DNA of 64,000 bases from an uncultured Pelagibacteraceae bacterium. Lineage in GTDB: Bacteria; Pseudomonadota; Alphaproteobacteria; Pelagibacterales; Pelagibacteraceae. The stretch covers positions 1 through 64,000 of the forward strand of contig CACOSU010000001.1 of assembly GCA_902629935.1 (NCBI GenBank), given 5' to 3'. Position 1 is the stretch's first letter. Every line of letters starts with the position of its first letter. The translations under genes and the position numbers were made by a program. The notes under the pieces were generated by a model. That model saw nothing but the letters and a program-made list of their open reading frames with translations. It was not told the DNA's origin and searched no databases. Below are positions 8,601 to 16,819 of this stretch, piece after piece.

Positions 8601-9374
8601 ATGAAAAAACTTAAATTGTTTGCTTTAGCAGCTATGGCCTTGATAGGTTTTTCGGGTATAGCTATTGCAGCAGACGCAACGATGTTGAGCCAAGATGACT
8701 TCGTAGGAATTTCATTCTGGGTTATCTCTATGGGGATGTTAGCAGCTACTGCTTTCTTTTTCATGGAAGCGGGCAATGTCGCATCAGGCTGGAGAACATC
8801 AGTTATTGTTGCTGGTCTAGTAACTGGTATTGCATTCATACACTACATGTACATGAGAGAAGTATGGGTTAGTACTGGAGACTCACCAACTGTTTACAGA
8901 TACATTGACTGGTTAATCACTGTGCCATTACAGATGGTAGAATTCTATTTAATTCTAGCAGCTATTGGTAAAGCAAACTCTGGAATGTTCTGGAGATTGT
9001 TAATTGGTTCATTAGTAATGCTAATCGGTGGATACTTAGGTGAAGCAGGATATATTAATGCTACATTAGGTTTCATCATCGGAATGGCAGGTTGGGTATA
9101 CATTCTTTATGAAGTATTCTCAGGTGAAGCTGGTAAAGCTGCATCGAAGAGTGGTAATAAGGCTCTTGTAACTGCATTCGGAGCAATGAGAATGATTGTT
9201 ACAGTAGGTTGGGCGATTTATCCATTAGGTTATGTATTTGGTTACCTAACTGGTGGTGTAGACGCTGACTCACTAAACGTCGTTTACAACTTAGCTGACT
9301 TCATTAACAAAATTGCATTCGGTCTAGTAATTTGGGCTGCTGCAACTAGTTCAAGCGGAAGAAGAGCTAAGTAA
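8601..9374 (+). CDS. Proteorhodopsin, blue-tuned light-driven proton pump
   Basis: Seven-helix retinal protein of 257 residues with an N-terminal signal peptide (MKKLKLFALAAMALIG..., ending near AIAA-D). Functional residues, with usual green-PR numbering in brackets: proton acceptor Asp103 (97), proton donor Glu114 (108), His81 (75) and retinal Schiff-base Lys237 (231, in FINKIAFG). The tuning position (105) is Gln111 in TVPLQMVEF, which is the blue-absorbing state. The strong ribosome site GAGGGAG (8588-8594) precedes ATG. It is followed by a terminator, then ferredoxin and reductase genes. No retinal synthesis genes are in the window. Confidence 0.98.
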   Translation: MKKLKLFALAAMALIGFSGIAIAADATMLSQDDFVGISFWVISMGMLAATAFFFMEAGNVASGWRTSVIVAGLVTGIAFIHYMYMREVWVSTGDSPTVYRYIDWLITVPLQMVEFYLILAAIGKANSGMFWRLLIGSLVMLIGGYLGEAGYINATLGFIIGMAGWVYILYEVFSGEAGKAASKSGNKALVTAFGAMRMIVTVGWAIYPLGYVFGYLTGGVDADSLNVVYNLADFINKIAFGLVIWAAATSSSGRRAK

Positions 9375-9396
9375 TAAGCTTTTAAAAAAATAAATT

Positions 9397-9435
9397 AAGG
9401 GCAGGTATTTTTTTTAATACTTGCCCTTTTTTTTT
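9397..9435 (+). terminator. Rho-independent terminator after proteorhodopsin
   Basis: AAGGGCAGGTATT pairs with AATACTTGCCCTT (13 bp with one G-T wobble) around a 6-nt T loop, followed by an unbroken T run. This is the best intrinsic terminator in the window. It implies the rhodopsin mRNA is largely monocistronic and set apart from the ferredoxin-reductase pair. Confidence 0.9.
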
Positions 9436-9524
9436 GTAAATTTTAAAAGATAAAAAGCTTAAATTAACATTTCAGCAAGTTTTTAGATACTTGTTCTAAA
9501 TTATTAAGTGTTTATATATGTTTA

Positions 9525-9845
9525 ATGACTAAAATCATATACAACACCCACGACAATAAAACCCATACCATTGATGTACAAAATGGATTAACTGTCATGG
9601 AAGGTGCAGTTCAAAATGATATACCAGGCATTGATGCGGACTGTGGTGGAGGAATGGCTTGTGCTACATGTCATGTGTATGTGGATGAAAATTGGGTTGA
9701 GAAACTTCCACAAAAAGATGATGGCGAGGAAGACATGTTAGATATGGCATTTGAACCAAAAAAAAATAGTAGATTAAGTTGCCAGATAATTGTTTCGGAT
9801 GAATTAGATGGTTTAGTTGTAAATATTCCGTCAAAGCAAAGTTAA
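9525..9845 (+). CDS. [2Fe-2S] ferredoxin, adrenodoxin type
   Basis: A 106-residue electron carrier. The four cluster cysteines are at 40, 46, 49 and 86 ([12 protein letters not shown] ... RLSCQ), the C-x5-C-x2-C-x36-C layout of vertebrate-type/adrenodoxin-like ferredoxins. It lies 3 bp upstream of a ferredoxin reductase, so the two form an electron-transfer pair. It is not next to isc genes. Possible clients include the Rieske oxygenase at 54.4 kb, which has no reductase of its own nearby; that link is speculation. Confidence 0.94.
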   Translation: MTKIIYNTHDNKTHTIDVQNGLTVMEGAVQNDIPGIDADCGGGMACATCHVYVDENWVEKLPQKDDGEEDMLDMAFEPKKNSRLSCQIIVSDELDGLVVNIPSKQS

Positions 9846-9848
9846 ATT

Positions 9849-10868
9849 ATGATAAAAACAGATGCATTAATAATTGGAGCAGGACCAACAGGTTTGTTTA
9901 CTGCACATCAACTTAAACTAATTGGCTTGGACTGTGAGATAGTAGATAATTTGGATAAAATTGGTGGACAGTGCATTGAGCTATATCCAGATAAACCAAT
10001 TTATGACATACCAGCTGTGCCCGAATGCACAGGAGAAGAGCTTACAAATAATTTAATTAATCAAATTAAACCCTTTAATATTAAAACTCACTTAGGAGAA
10101 AGAGTCGATGAAGTTAAAAAAGATGGTGAGCATTGGTTTGTAAAAACAAATTTAGGTAAAACTTTTTTAACTCCAAATGTTATAATTGCTGGAGGAGTAG
10201 GTTCTTTTGAACCTCGAAAATTTTCTCCAAAAGAATGTGAAAAATATGAGAATAAATCAATATTTTACTCTGTAAAAGATAAAACAATATTTGAAGGAAA
10301 AACAGTTTCAATATTTGGAGGAGGGGATAGTGCTTTAGATTGGGCAGTAGAGCTATCAAAGTCATCTAAAGTAAATTTAATACACAGGCGTGACGATTTT
10401 AGAGGTGCACAAGCAACTGTTGATAAAGTTCATGAGCTTGCTAAATCTGGAAAAATTAATCTATATACAAAATATCAACTTACAAATGTACATGGAGGAG
10501 ATAATTTAGAAAGTATAGAGATAAAACATGACAGTGAAGAAGTTAAAACTATTAAGACAGATTTTATTCTTGGGTTTTTTGGTTTAATTATGCAACTTGG
10601 TCCAATTGCAGATTGGGGACTTAGCATTGATAAAAAAACAGTAACTGTTGACACAGAAAAATTTGAGACCAATCAAAAAGGAATTTATGCTGTTGGAGAT
10701 ATATGTTCTTACCCTGGAAAATTAAAATTAATTTTATCAGGATTCCACGAAGGTGCTTTGGCAGCTAGGGCTTGTTTTAAATTAGCAAGACCCAATGAAA
10801 AATATAGATTTGAATTTACAACATCTTCTAAAACAATTAAAGACAGACTCGGTGTAAAAAGTGATTGA
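9849..10868 (+). CDS. Ferredoxin-NADP+ reductase, thioredoxin-reductase-like
   Basis: FAD/NAD(P)-binding protein of 339 residues. An N-terminal FAD motif GAGPTGLFTAHQL (about residues 9-21) and a second nucleotide motif FGGGDSALDWA (about 156-166) show the TrxB fold, but the CxxC redox pair of thioredoxin reductases is absent. That is the mark of TrxB-like ferredoxin reductases. The C-terminal block YAVGDICSYPGK closes the FAD site. The preceding ferredoxin is its obvious partner. Its 3' end overlaps the glutathione-transferase gene by 8 bp. Confidence 0.93.
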   Translation: MIKTDALIIGAGPTGLFTAHQLKLIGLDCEIVDNLDKIGGQCIELYPDKPIYDIPAVPECTGEELTNNLINQIKPFNIKTHLGERVDEVKKDGEHWFVKTNLGKTFLTPNVIIAGGVGSFEPRKFSPKECEKYENKSIFYSVKDKTIFEGKTVSIFGGGDSALDWAVELSKSSKVNLIHRRDDFRGAQATVDKVHELAKSGKINLYTKYQLTNVHGGDNLESIEIKHDSEEVKTIKTDFILGFFGLIMQLGPIADWGLSIDKKTVTVDTEKFETNQKGIYAVGDICSYPGKLKLILSGFHEGALAARACFKLARPNEKYRFEFTTSSKTIKDRLGVKSD

Positions 10869-11487
10869 GCTATTCTCGGCCAATACGCCTAATGGGTGGA
10901 AAATTAGTATTATGCTAGAGGAGATAGGCTATAAATACAAAGTTACCAAAGTTGATATTGGTAATGATGAACAGTTCAAACCAGATTTTTTAAAGATAAG
11001 CCCTTTTGGAAAAATACCAGTAATCATTGATCATGATAATAATGAGAGTATTTTCGAGTCAGGTGCAATACTTATATATCTTGGCGATAAAAGTAACAAA
11101 TTTTATAACAAAAAAGATAGAACTATTATTAATCAATGGTTGATGGCACAGATGGGTACTGTTGGCCCAATGATAGGTCAACATCACCAGTTTCATCATT
11201 ATAATCCTGGCAAAAGTGAATTTGGTGAGGAAAGATATTTTAAGATTACTAAAAGGATTTACGGAGAATTAGATGCTAGATTAAATAAATCGCAATTTCT
11301 TGCTGGTCCTGATTATACAATTGCTGATATTGCAACATGGCCTTGGATGGCAAGACATGAGTGGCACGACATAGGATTAAAGAATTATAAAAACTTGTCT
11401 AGATGGTATTTAGAAATAGCAGAACGTGAAGCTGTTGTTAAAGGTTATAATTTTATGGAAATGAATGCTAAAATACCAAAAATTTAA
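10861..11487 (+). CDS. Glutathione S-transferase family protein
   Basis: A 208-residue two-domain protein. The N-terminal thioredoxin-like domain has the cis-proline segment FGKIPVIID and the glutathione gamma-glutamyl site ESGAILIYLG. A helical C-terminal domain follows, with TIADIATWPW. It resembles the YghU/YfcG/Nu class of bacterial GSTs, which act as disulfide-bond reductases. The start is GTG, overlapping the reductase gene by 8 bp, so translation is probably coupled. Substrate unknown. Confidence 0.88.
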   Translation: MIELFSANTPNGWKISIMLEEIGYKYKVTKVDIGNDEQFKPDFLKISPFGKIPVIIDHDNNESIFESGAILIYLGDKSNKFYNKKDRTIINQWLMAQMGTVGPMIGQHHQFHHYNPGKSEFGEERYFKITKRIYGELDARLNKSQFLAGPDYTIADIATWPWMARHEWHDIGLKNYKNLSRWYLEIAEREAVVKGYNFMEMNAKIPKI

Positions 11488-11491
11488 ATTT

Positions 11492-11587
11492 TTATCCAAA
11501 AAATCTGTAAAGTGTGCTTAGAATTCCATAACCTGAGAACTCAATAGCAACAATAACAATTATTATTAAAATTAATTTTTTATTCAT
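11492..11587 (-). CDS. 31-residue membrane micro-ORF downstream of dksA
   Basis: This short frame encodes MNKK followed by a strongly hydrophobic run (LILIIIVIVAI) and a short polar tail, i.e. one membrane helix. Its ATG overlaps the TGA of the preceding 38-residue micro-ORF as ATGA, the classic sign of coupled translation, and it ends 5 bp from the convergent glutathione-transferase stop. No family is recognised. Short hydrophobic ORFs can arise by chance; the support here is the exact head-to-tail arrangement with its neighbours. Confidence 0.5.
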   Translation of the reverse strand: MNKKLILIIIVIVAIEFSGYGILSTLYRFFG

Positions 11588-11700
11588 TTTAAGAACAAAT
11601 ATAGTAATAAAATTATCCAGAAAAAGGGATAGTAAAAATAAATATATTTCTTAGCAAAAAGAAAAGAAATTGAATTTTTTTTAGATGTTTTTTTTCTCAT
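11584..11700 (-). CDS. 38-residue basic membrane micro-ORF downstream of dksA
   Basis: Starts with ATG directly after the dksA stop (TAAATG) and ends in a TGA overlapping the next micro-ORF. It encodes a very basic N-terminus (MRKKTSKKNS), a short linker, then an aromatic and leucine-rich stretch (FFWIILLLYLFLK) that would form one membrane helix, with the positive end probably inside. No family is recognised. The tight junctions on both sides make a real coupled gene plausible, but there is no homology evidence. Confidence 0.5.
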   Translation of the reverse strand: MRKKTSKKNSISFLFAKKYIYFYYPFFWIILLLYLFLK

Positions 11701-12216
11701 TTAGTCGTCAGCATGAACTTTTTCATCTTTTTCGTGTTTTTCTTGCGCTGCTATTGTGTATTTGGCAACAGGTCTTGCCATTAATCTTTTTAATCCAATT
11801 GGTTCTGCCGTATCTAAACAATAACCATAAGTATCTTCCCTGATTCTTCTTAATGCTTTATCAATCTCTGATATTAATTTAATCTGTCTATTAATTGCTT
11901 TCATTTCTACATTGCTATCAATGTAGGAGTTTGCTTGGTCTACAATGTCAGCAGAAATATTATTATCATCCATGCTACCATTATAAAGCGCTTCATTATT
12001 AGCTTTAATTAATTCTTTTTTCCACTCAGTTAGTCTCATTCTGAAAAATACTTTATGTTTTTCACACATATATTTTTCAGTATCTTTTGGAATATAAGTT
12101 TTTGAAATTTTTATAGGTGTCTTTGTAACAACTTTAGTTGCAGTTAGTTTTGACTTTTTTACAACTTTAGTTTTTGGTTTTGATACTTTTTTCTTTGCTT
12201 TAGCAGTCTTTGGCAT
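11701..12216 (-). CDS. dksA: DksA/TraR-family RNA polymerase-binding regulator
   Basis: A 171-residue protein. The first 45 residues are a Lys/Ala/Thr/Val-rich basic tail; then comes the coiled-coil region (KHKVFFRMRLTEWKKELI...) with acidic residues near the expected tip, and a C-terminal globule GYCLDTAEPIGLKRLMARP. DksA binds the polymerase secondary channel and mediates ppGpp responses. The four zinc cysteines of classical DksA are reduced to one here (Cys in GYC; the others are Thr or Ala), so this is a zinc-independent, cysteine-poor type. Two micro-ORFs follow directly. Confidence 0.9.
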   Translation of the reverse strand: MPKTAKAKKKVSKPKTKVVKKSKLTATKVVTKTPIKISKTYIPKDTEKYMCEKHKVFFRMRLTEWKKELIKANNEALYNGSMDDNNISADIVDQANSYIDSNVEMKAINRQIKLISEIDKALRRIREDTYGYCLDTAEPIGLKRLMARPVAKYTIAAQEKHEKDEKVHADD

Positions 12217-12294
12217 AGCTTTATTTTAATCGCCCGCAGTATATTCAGCAAATTAGGGGTGTCAAGCAAGCTTAATTGATATAAATATTTGTAA

Positions 12295-13617
12295 ATGACC
12301 ATTAATAACAAAAATATTGATAATGTTTTTTATATTTTTGTTACAGCTCATCTAATTTTCTGGACTTTGATTCCATCACTTACAAATCATAATTTACCAC
12401 TTGATACAATTGAAGCTTTAGCCTGGGGCAGTAATTTAGATTGGGGTTTTAATAAACATCCACCTATGAGTGCTTTTTTTCCAGAAATCTTTTATCAAAT
12501 TTTTGGCTCTCGCGACTGGGCTTATTATTTATTAAGTCAAATTTTTGTTATTATTTCTTTTTATTATGTTTTTAAATTTTCAAACGAAATATTTAAAAAT
12601 AAATTATTAGGTTTAATTTCTCTATTATTAATAGAAACTATTTATTTTTATAATTTCACAACACCAGAATTTAATGTAAATGTTTGCCAATTACCTTTTT
12701 GGTCTTTAACAGTTTATTACTCATGGAAAATTTATTCTGGAAGAGAAGTAAAATTTTTAGATTGTTTTTTAGTAGGTTTGTTTGCAGCTTTGGGTTTTTT
12801 ATCTAAATATCTATTTATTTATCTATTAGTTTCAATTGATATTTTATTTATATATTTAATTTTTTATAAACAAGAGAGAAGTTTTGATTTTAAATATTTA
12901 ATTACTTTAGAAGTTTTCTTTGTAGCTTTAGTTCCACATTTAATTTGGTTAAATAATAATGAGTTTATCACAATCACTTACGGATTAGCCAGAACAGGCT
13001 TAGAACAATCTAGCTTTGTAGATCATATTAAATTTCCAGTAATCTTTATATTAAAACAAATAGGAATTTTAATTCCTTTTTTTATATTATCTTGGTTATT
13101 AATTAAAAAAATTATTTTAAATATTAATTTTAGAGACAAAAAATTACTTTTTTTATTAGCGATAAATGTTTTACCTATTTTTTTAATGTTTTTGACTTCA
13201 TTGATTACTGGATCAAAAATTAGAACAATGTGGATGACACCTTTTTACTTATTTTTTGGAAGCTTAATTGTTTATTTGTTTCAAGCTCAAATTAATCTAA
13301 AAAAACTAAAACCATTTATGATTGGATTTGTTTTCTTTTTCTTTTTATCTCCAGCACTTTATGCTTATGTATCAATTTCAAAAGATGATAAGAGAACAGA
13401 TTATCTAGGTAAAGAAATTGCAATAAAAACCCAATATGCTTGGGATAAACAATTTAATTCAACAATAAATGTTGTTTTAGGTGATGAATGGAGTGCTGGA
13501 AATTTATCATATCATTTAAAATCTAGACCAGTTTGGCAAGGTTTTGTTACAAGAGAAAAGTTAGATCAATTGCAGGATTATATGTGTCTTGATAATATTT
13601 GTGTAGGATCAAGATAG
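12295..13617 (+). CDS. Membrane glycosyltransferase, GT39/ArnT-like
   Basis: A 440-residue polytopic membrane protein with about ten hydrophobic segments. The first large periplasmic loop holds the family signature LDTIEALAWGSNLDWGFNKH followed by PPM, which carries the catalytic acidic residue of PMT/ArnT enzymes that move a sugar from a polyprenyl-phosphate donor. It opens an operon that continues with no gap (13617/13618) into a GT2 enzyme of the kind that makes such donors. The final acceptor is unknown; the downstream lyase-like proteins suggest an exported polysaccharide. Confidence 0.85.
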   Translation: MTINNKNIDNVFYIFVTAHLIFWTLIPSLTNHNLPLDTIEALAWGSNLDWGFNKHPPMSAFFPEIFYQIFGSRDWAYYLLSQIFVIISFYYVFKFSNEIFKNKLLGLISLLLIETIYFYNFTTPEFNVNVCQLPFWSLTVYYSWKIYSGREVKFLDCFLVGLFAALGFLSKYLFIYLLVSIDILFIYLIFYKQERSFDFKYLITLEVFFVALVPHLIWLNNNEFITITYGLARTGLEQSSFVDHIKFPVIFILKQIGILIPFFILSWLLIKKIILNINFRDKKLLFLLAINVLPIFLMFLTSLITGSKIRTMWMTPFYLFFGSLIVYLFQAQINLKKLKPFMIGFVFFFFLSPALYAYVSISKDDKRTDYLGKEIAIKTQYAWDKQFNSTINVVLGDEWSAGNLSYHLKSRPVWQGFVTREKLDQLQDYMCLDNICVGSR

Positions 13618-14487
13618 ATGAAATACATAATTTTAATTCCAATTTATAACGATAGAGAATCTTTAAAGTTATTGTTAGAAAATATTAATTCTGAAATTAA
13701 AGATTTAAATCATGAAATATCAATAATTGTTATAAATGATGGATCATCACAACAAATAATTGATAATTACCCAAACATAGAAAATATCAATTCTTTAGAA
13801 ATAATAAATATGAAAGAAAATAGAGGTCATGCAAGATGTATTGCATCTGGTTTAAAATATATTTATGAAAAAAAAGATTTTGATTATATAATTCCAATGG
13901 ATGGAGATGGCGAAGATAGACCTGAAGAAATACAAAATTTTATAGACTTAGCTGAAAAATCTAAAGATCAATCAATTGTTGGTGAAAGGGTAAAAAGATC
14001 TGAGGGCTTGATATTTAAAATATGTTATCAATTCCACAAATTTTTGACTTATGTATTTACAGGTCATTCCATTAAATTTGGTAACTTCACTTGTTTATCA
14101 AAATCAACAGTTAAGAAAATGTTAGACGAAAAAGCCACTTGGAATAGTTTTTCTGGCTCTTTAAAAAAATTAGAGGTAAATTTATTGTCCATTCCTTCAA
14201 TTAGAGGCAAACGATACACTGGTCCTTCTAAAATGAGTTTTTTTAATTTACTAAAACACTCTCTTTCAATAATAAGTGTTTTTAGAAAAACAGTTTTAAT
14301 TCGTTCAGCTTTATTTATAGTTTTTTATATTTTGTTAATCAAAAGCTACGCATCAATTATTACATCTATTCCATTAATTTTACTTTTAATTATGATATAT
14401 TCTATTTCATCATTAGCTTTGAGAGAAAATATTGATGAATTTGACAAATCACTTGAAAATATTAATGATATTGACAACATAAAATGA
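13618..14487 (+). CDS. GT2 glycosyltransferase, polyprenyl-phosphate sugar synthase-like
   Basis: Family 2 transferase of 289 residues. The N-terminal Rossmann-like strand IILIPIYNDRESL, NDGSS and the metal site MDGDGEDRP (DxD-like, near residue 99) match dolichyl-phosphate mannose/ArnC-type enzymes that load a nucleotide sugar onto a lipid carrier. Two hydrophobic helices lie near residues 220-260. Its ATG follows the upstream GT39 stop directly, and it overlaps the next gene by 4 bp (ATGA). It probably makes the lipid-linked donor for the GT39 protein. Confidence 0.87.
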   Translation: MKYIILIPIYNDRESLKLLLENINSEIKDLNHEISIIVINDGSSQQIIDNYPNIENINSLEIINMKENRGHARCIASGLKYIYEKKDFDYIIPMDGDGEDRPEEIQNFIDLAEKSKDQSIVGERVKRSEGLIFKICYQFHKFLTYVFTGHSIKFGNFTCLSKSTVKKMLDEKATWNSFSGSLKKLEVNLLSIPSIRGKRYTGPSKMSFFNLLKHSLSIISVFRKTVLIRSALFIVFYILLIKSYASIITSIPLILLLIMIYSISSLALRENIDEFDKSLENINDIDNIK

Positions 14488-15683
14488 CTTCTTTGAAAAA
14501 AATTATACTTACTTTTATTTTTATATTTTTAAACCTTGAGGTCTCAAAGGCAGATTTTAAAACAATTAAAAAAAAAGCGACAGTAACCAATCCTGAAATA
14601 ATTTTCCCAATAGCAAAAGATTTGGCAGGTTGTAATACAAAATTCATGGTAAGTTTGAAATATACTCCAGTAAAACCAATATTGAAATTAGATGCACCTG
14701 ATGGCTACGGTGTGGATGAAAGATATCCTGATAGACTGTCAGTTTTTCAAAATTATGGTTTTCCTTGTGGCACAGGTAATAAGACTGCCTGCGAGAGTGT
14801 AGTTAAAATTTTATTAGAATGGGCAAATGCAAATGCAGCAAAACGTACTGGCCCTAAAGACGGGGAAAGCAAATATTGGAATGATACATTAACTGTAAAT
14901 TTATTTGTCGCTTCACCGATGATGGCTGCCTATTCTTTTGCAAAACAAGTAGTAACTGTTCCTGAGGAAGAAGATAAAATCATAAAGAACTGGTTTAAAA
15001 AAATTGTAAAAAAAAATAGTCATTTAATGTATGACGAAATATATAAAAAAAGTGGTGCCAGAGGAACACCTAAAAGAGCACATAATCATGCGTTGTCTTC
15101 AGCTGTAGCACATATGGAATTAGGTGTTCTTACTGCTGACGATAAGACTTTTAGAAAAGCATTTAAAAATTTTGAAGCTGCAATAAAATATTCAAGAAAA
15201 GATGGAAGCTTACCAATAGAAACTAGAAGAGGTGGTCGAGCGATGTTTTATTCAGCAAGGGCAATGAATGTATTGACCGTCATAGCAATGATTTCTGAAA
15301 ATCAAGGCTATGATATTTGGGAATACAATCACAAAGGTAAGGATTTTCACAATGTTGTTAAATTTTTTATAGATGCATTGGAGAATCAAGAACTTATTTA
15401 TCAGTATGCTAAAGAATCTATATTTCCTGGTCCAGCTAAAGATTATAAAAAACAAGATCTAAAATTTAAAAAAAGTAGTAACTGGGGTTGGTTTTATGCA
15501 TATGCCACAAGATTTCCAGATCATGAAAATATTAAAAGAATAAAAAAATGGTCAGAAAATGAGTCTGAACTAAATCCTTATCAATATAAAATTGTACGTC
15601 ACTACAAAAATATAGGCAAAGTTCCTTTTAGATCGGCAACATGGTCAGTAGTTCAACCTAATTGTCACTCAGTAAAAAAATAG
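14484..15683 (+). CDS. Exported alginate-lyase-like protein (PL5/PF05426 type)
   Basis: A 399-residue protein with a signal peptide (KKIILTFIFIFLNLEVSKA) and an alpha/alpha-toroid-like body. The block RAHNHALSSAVAHMELG and the later DGSLPIETRRGGRAMFYSA resemble the catalytic NNHxxY and DGxLPxExxR regions of AlgL-type lyases that beta-eliminate mannuronate-rich alginate. In biosynthetic operons such lyases trim or clear polymer in the periplasm. Coupled to the upstream GT2 (ATGA overlap) and followed by a second toroid protein. Family assignment is by eye; the polymer is unknown. Confidence 0.7.
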   Translation: MTSLKKIILTFIFIFLNLEVSKADFKTIKKKATVTNPEIIFPIAKDLAGCNTKFMVSLKYTPVKPILKLDAPDGYGVDERYPDRLSVFQNYGFPCGTGNKTACESVVKILLEWANANAAKRTGPKDGESKYWNDTLTVNLFVASPMMAAYSFAKQVVTVPEEEDKIIKNWFKKIVKKNSHLMYDEIYKKSGARGTPKRAHNHALSSAVAHMELGVLTADDKTFRKAFKNFEAAIKYSRKDGSLPIETRRGGRAMFYSARAMNVLTVIAMISENQGYDIWEYNHKGKDFHNVVKFFIDALENQELIYQYAKESIFPGPAKDYKKQDLKFKKSSNWGWFYAYATRFPDHENIKRIKKWSENESELNPYQYKIVRHYKNIGKVPFRSATWSVVQPNCHSVKK

Positions 15684-15685
15684 TA

Positions 15686-16819
15686 ATGAAAAAAATCTTA
15701 TTAGTTTTTTTAAGTTTCTTTGTAATTTTATCCTCCCATGCAAAAGTAAAATCTAAAGATATTAATTTTCCAAAACATTTTTATACAAATCAAATTAAAA
15801 CTTGCTCTTTTGTAGGAAGTGAGTCTTTCAAATCAGAATATACAAGAAATAGAATAGAAAGCTTAGTAGAATTAGATTGGATGAGTGAATGGGCAAAAGG
15901 AAATTCGAGAAGTGTAAATCATGAAAATTTGACTGGTCCAATGACATTATTTGCTGTTACTACACACGTAGCAGTAGGAAATAATGATCGTAATGAAATT
16001 AATTTAGCAAAAGAAATTTTAGTAAAAATGGCAAAAGCAGATATTTTGTTTGATACAATAAGTAGAAAAGAGCTAAAGAAAAAACCCAGATGCTGGAAGG
16101 ATGGAAATCCAGAAGCACCGTGTTGGTATCATGCTTATGAATTTGCAAGAGATGCTTTCACAAATTATTTAATAATTGCAATTTATTTAAAAGAACAACT
16201 TACTAAAGAAGAATTTAAATCTATCGATAAATATATAAACAAAATGTACAAAAAATTTATCAAACCAGATCAATTTTCAGTCGATGATAAAGGTTTTTAC
16301 GCAATGGGGAATGGAGGAATTCCAAATTTGGTTTATTCTAATTGGACTAACGATAAAAAATTTGCTGCAAAAGAGCTTAATTTTCGGTTTAAAAATATTG
16401 AAAAAGTATTTTACGAGGATGGTTATATCAATAATAACTCTTTTAGGGGTTACAGGGGTTTATGGTATCACTCTTATGGATTAAATTCAGCTCTAGGATA
16501 TCTTTATTTGGCTAAATTATTGGGAGCAGAAATTCCAGAAACAGTAATGAAAAAAGTTACCAAAGCAGCTGAAGTATTGAATTTAGGCATTATAGATTAT
16601 GAAAAATTTTCTTCAAGAAAATATGATGGTGATCAGTTAAATAATAATTATAAAAAGAAAAATGCAAGGATGCATACCCATCAAGATGCTTTAGCTATTG
16701 ATACTTTGATGGAAATGATCACCGGGGTAAAGCACGAAACAGATCTTATATACCTTCAAAAAAGATCCCCTAAAGGCATTGACGATCTTATTGGTTTTAA
16801 CGCAAATTGTATTAAATGA
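15686..16819 (+). CDS. Second exported alginate-lyase-like toroid protein
   Basis: I start at the ATG at 15686 rather than 24 bp upstream, because it gives a clean signal peptide (MKKILLVFLSFFVILSSHA) right after the previous stop. The mature part (about 355 residues) has PCWYHAYEFARDAFTNY and a later block NNNSFRGYRGLWYHSYGLNSA, the latter typical of PL5-like alpha/alpha barrels (RGxRgLxYHxyaL). It is not a simple duplicate of its neighbour, as motif spacing differs. Ends in ATGA overlap with the next gene. Possible roles: lyase, or a non-catalytic periplasmic polymer-handling scaffold. Confidence 0.62.
   Translation: MKKILLVFLSFFVILSSHAKVKSKDINFPKHFYTNQIKTCSFVGSESFKSEYTRNRIESLVELDWMSEWAKGNSRSVNHENLTGPMTLFAVTTHVAVGNNDRNEINLAKEILVKMAKADILFDTISRKELKKKPRCWKDGNPEAPCWYHAYEFARDAFTNYLIIAIYLKEQLTKEEFKSIDKYINKMYKKFIKPDQFSVDDKGFYAMGNGGIPNLVYSNWTNDKKFAAKELNFRFKNIEKVFYEDGYINNNSFRGYRGLWYHSYGLNSALGYLYLAKLLGAEIPETVMKKVTKAAEVLNLGIIDYEKFSSRKYDGDQLNNNYKKKNARMHTHQDALAIDTLMEMITGVKHETDLIYLQKRSPKGIDDLIGFNANCIK

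Noticed and set aside
8567-8839. Open frame of 90 codons antisense to the start of proteorhodopsin
   Set aside because: It mirrors the rhodopsin coding sequence, has no ribosome site and no recognisable domain; the sense gene is certain.
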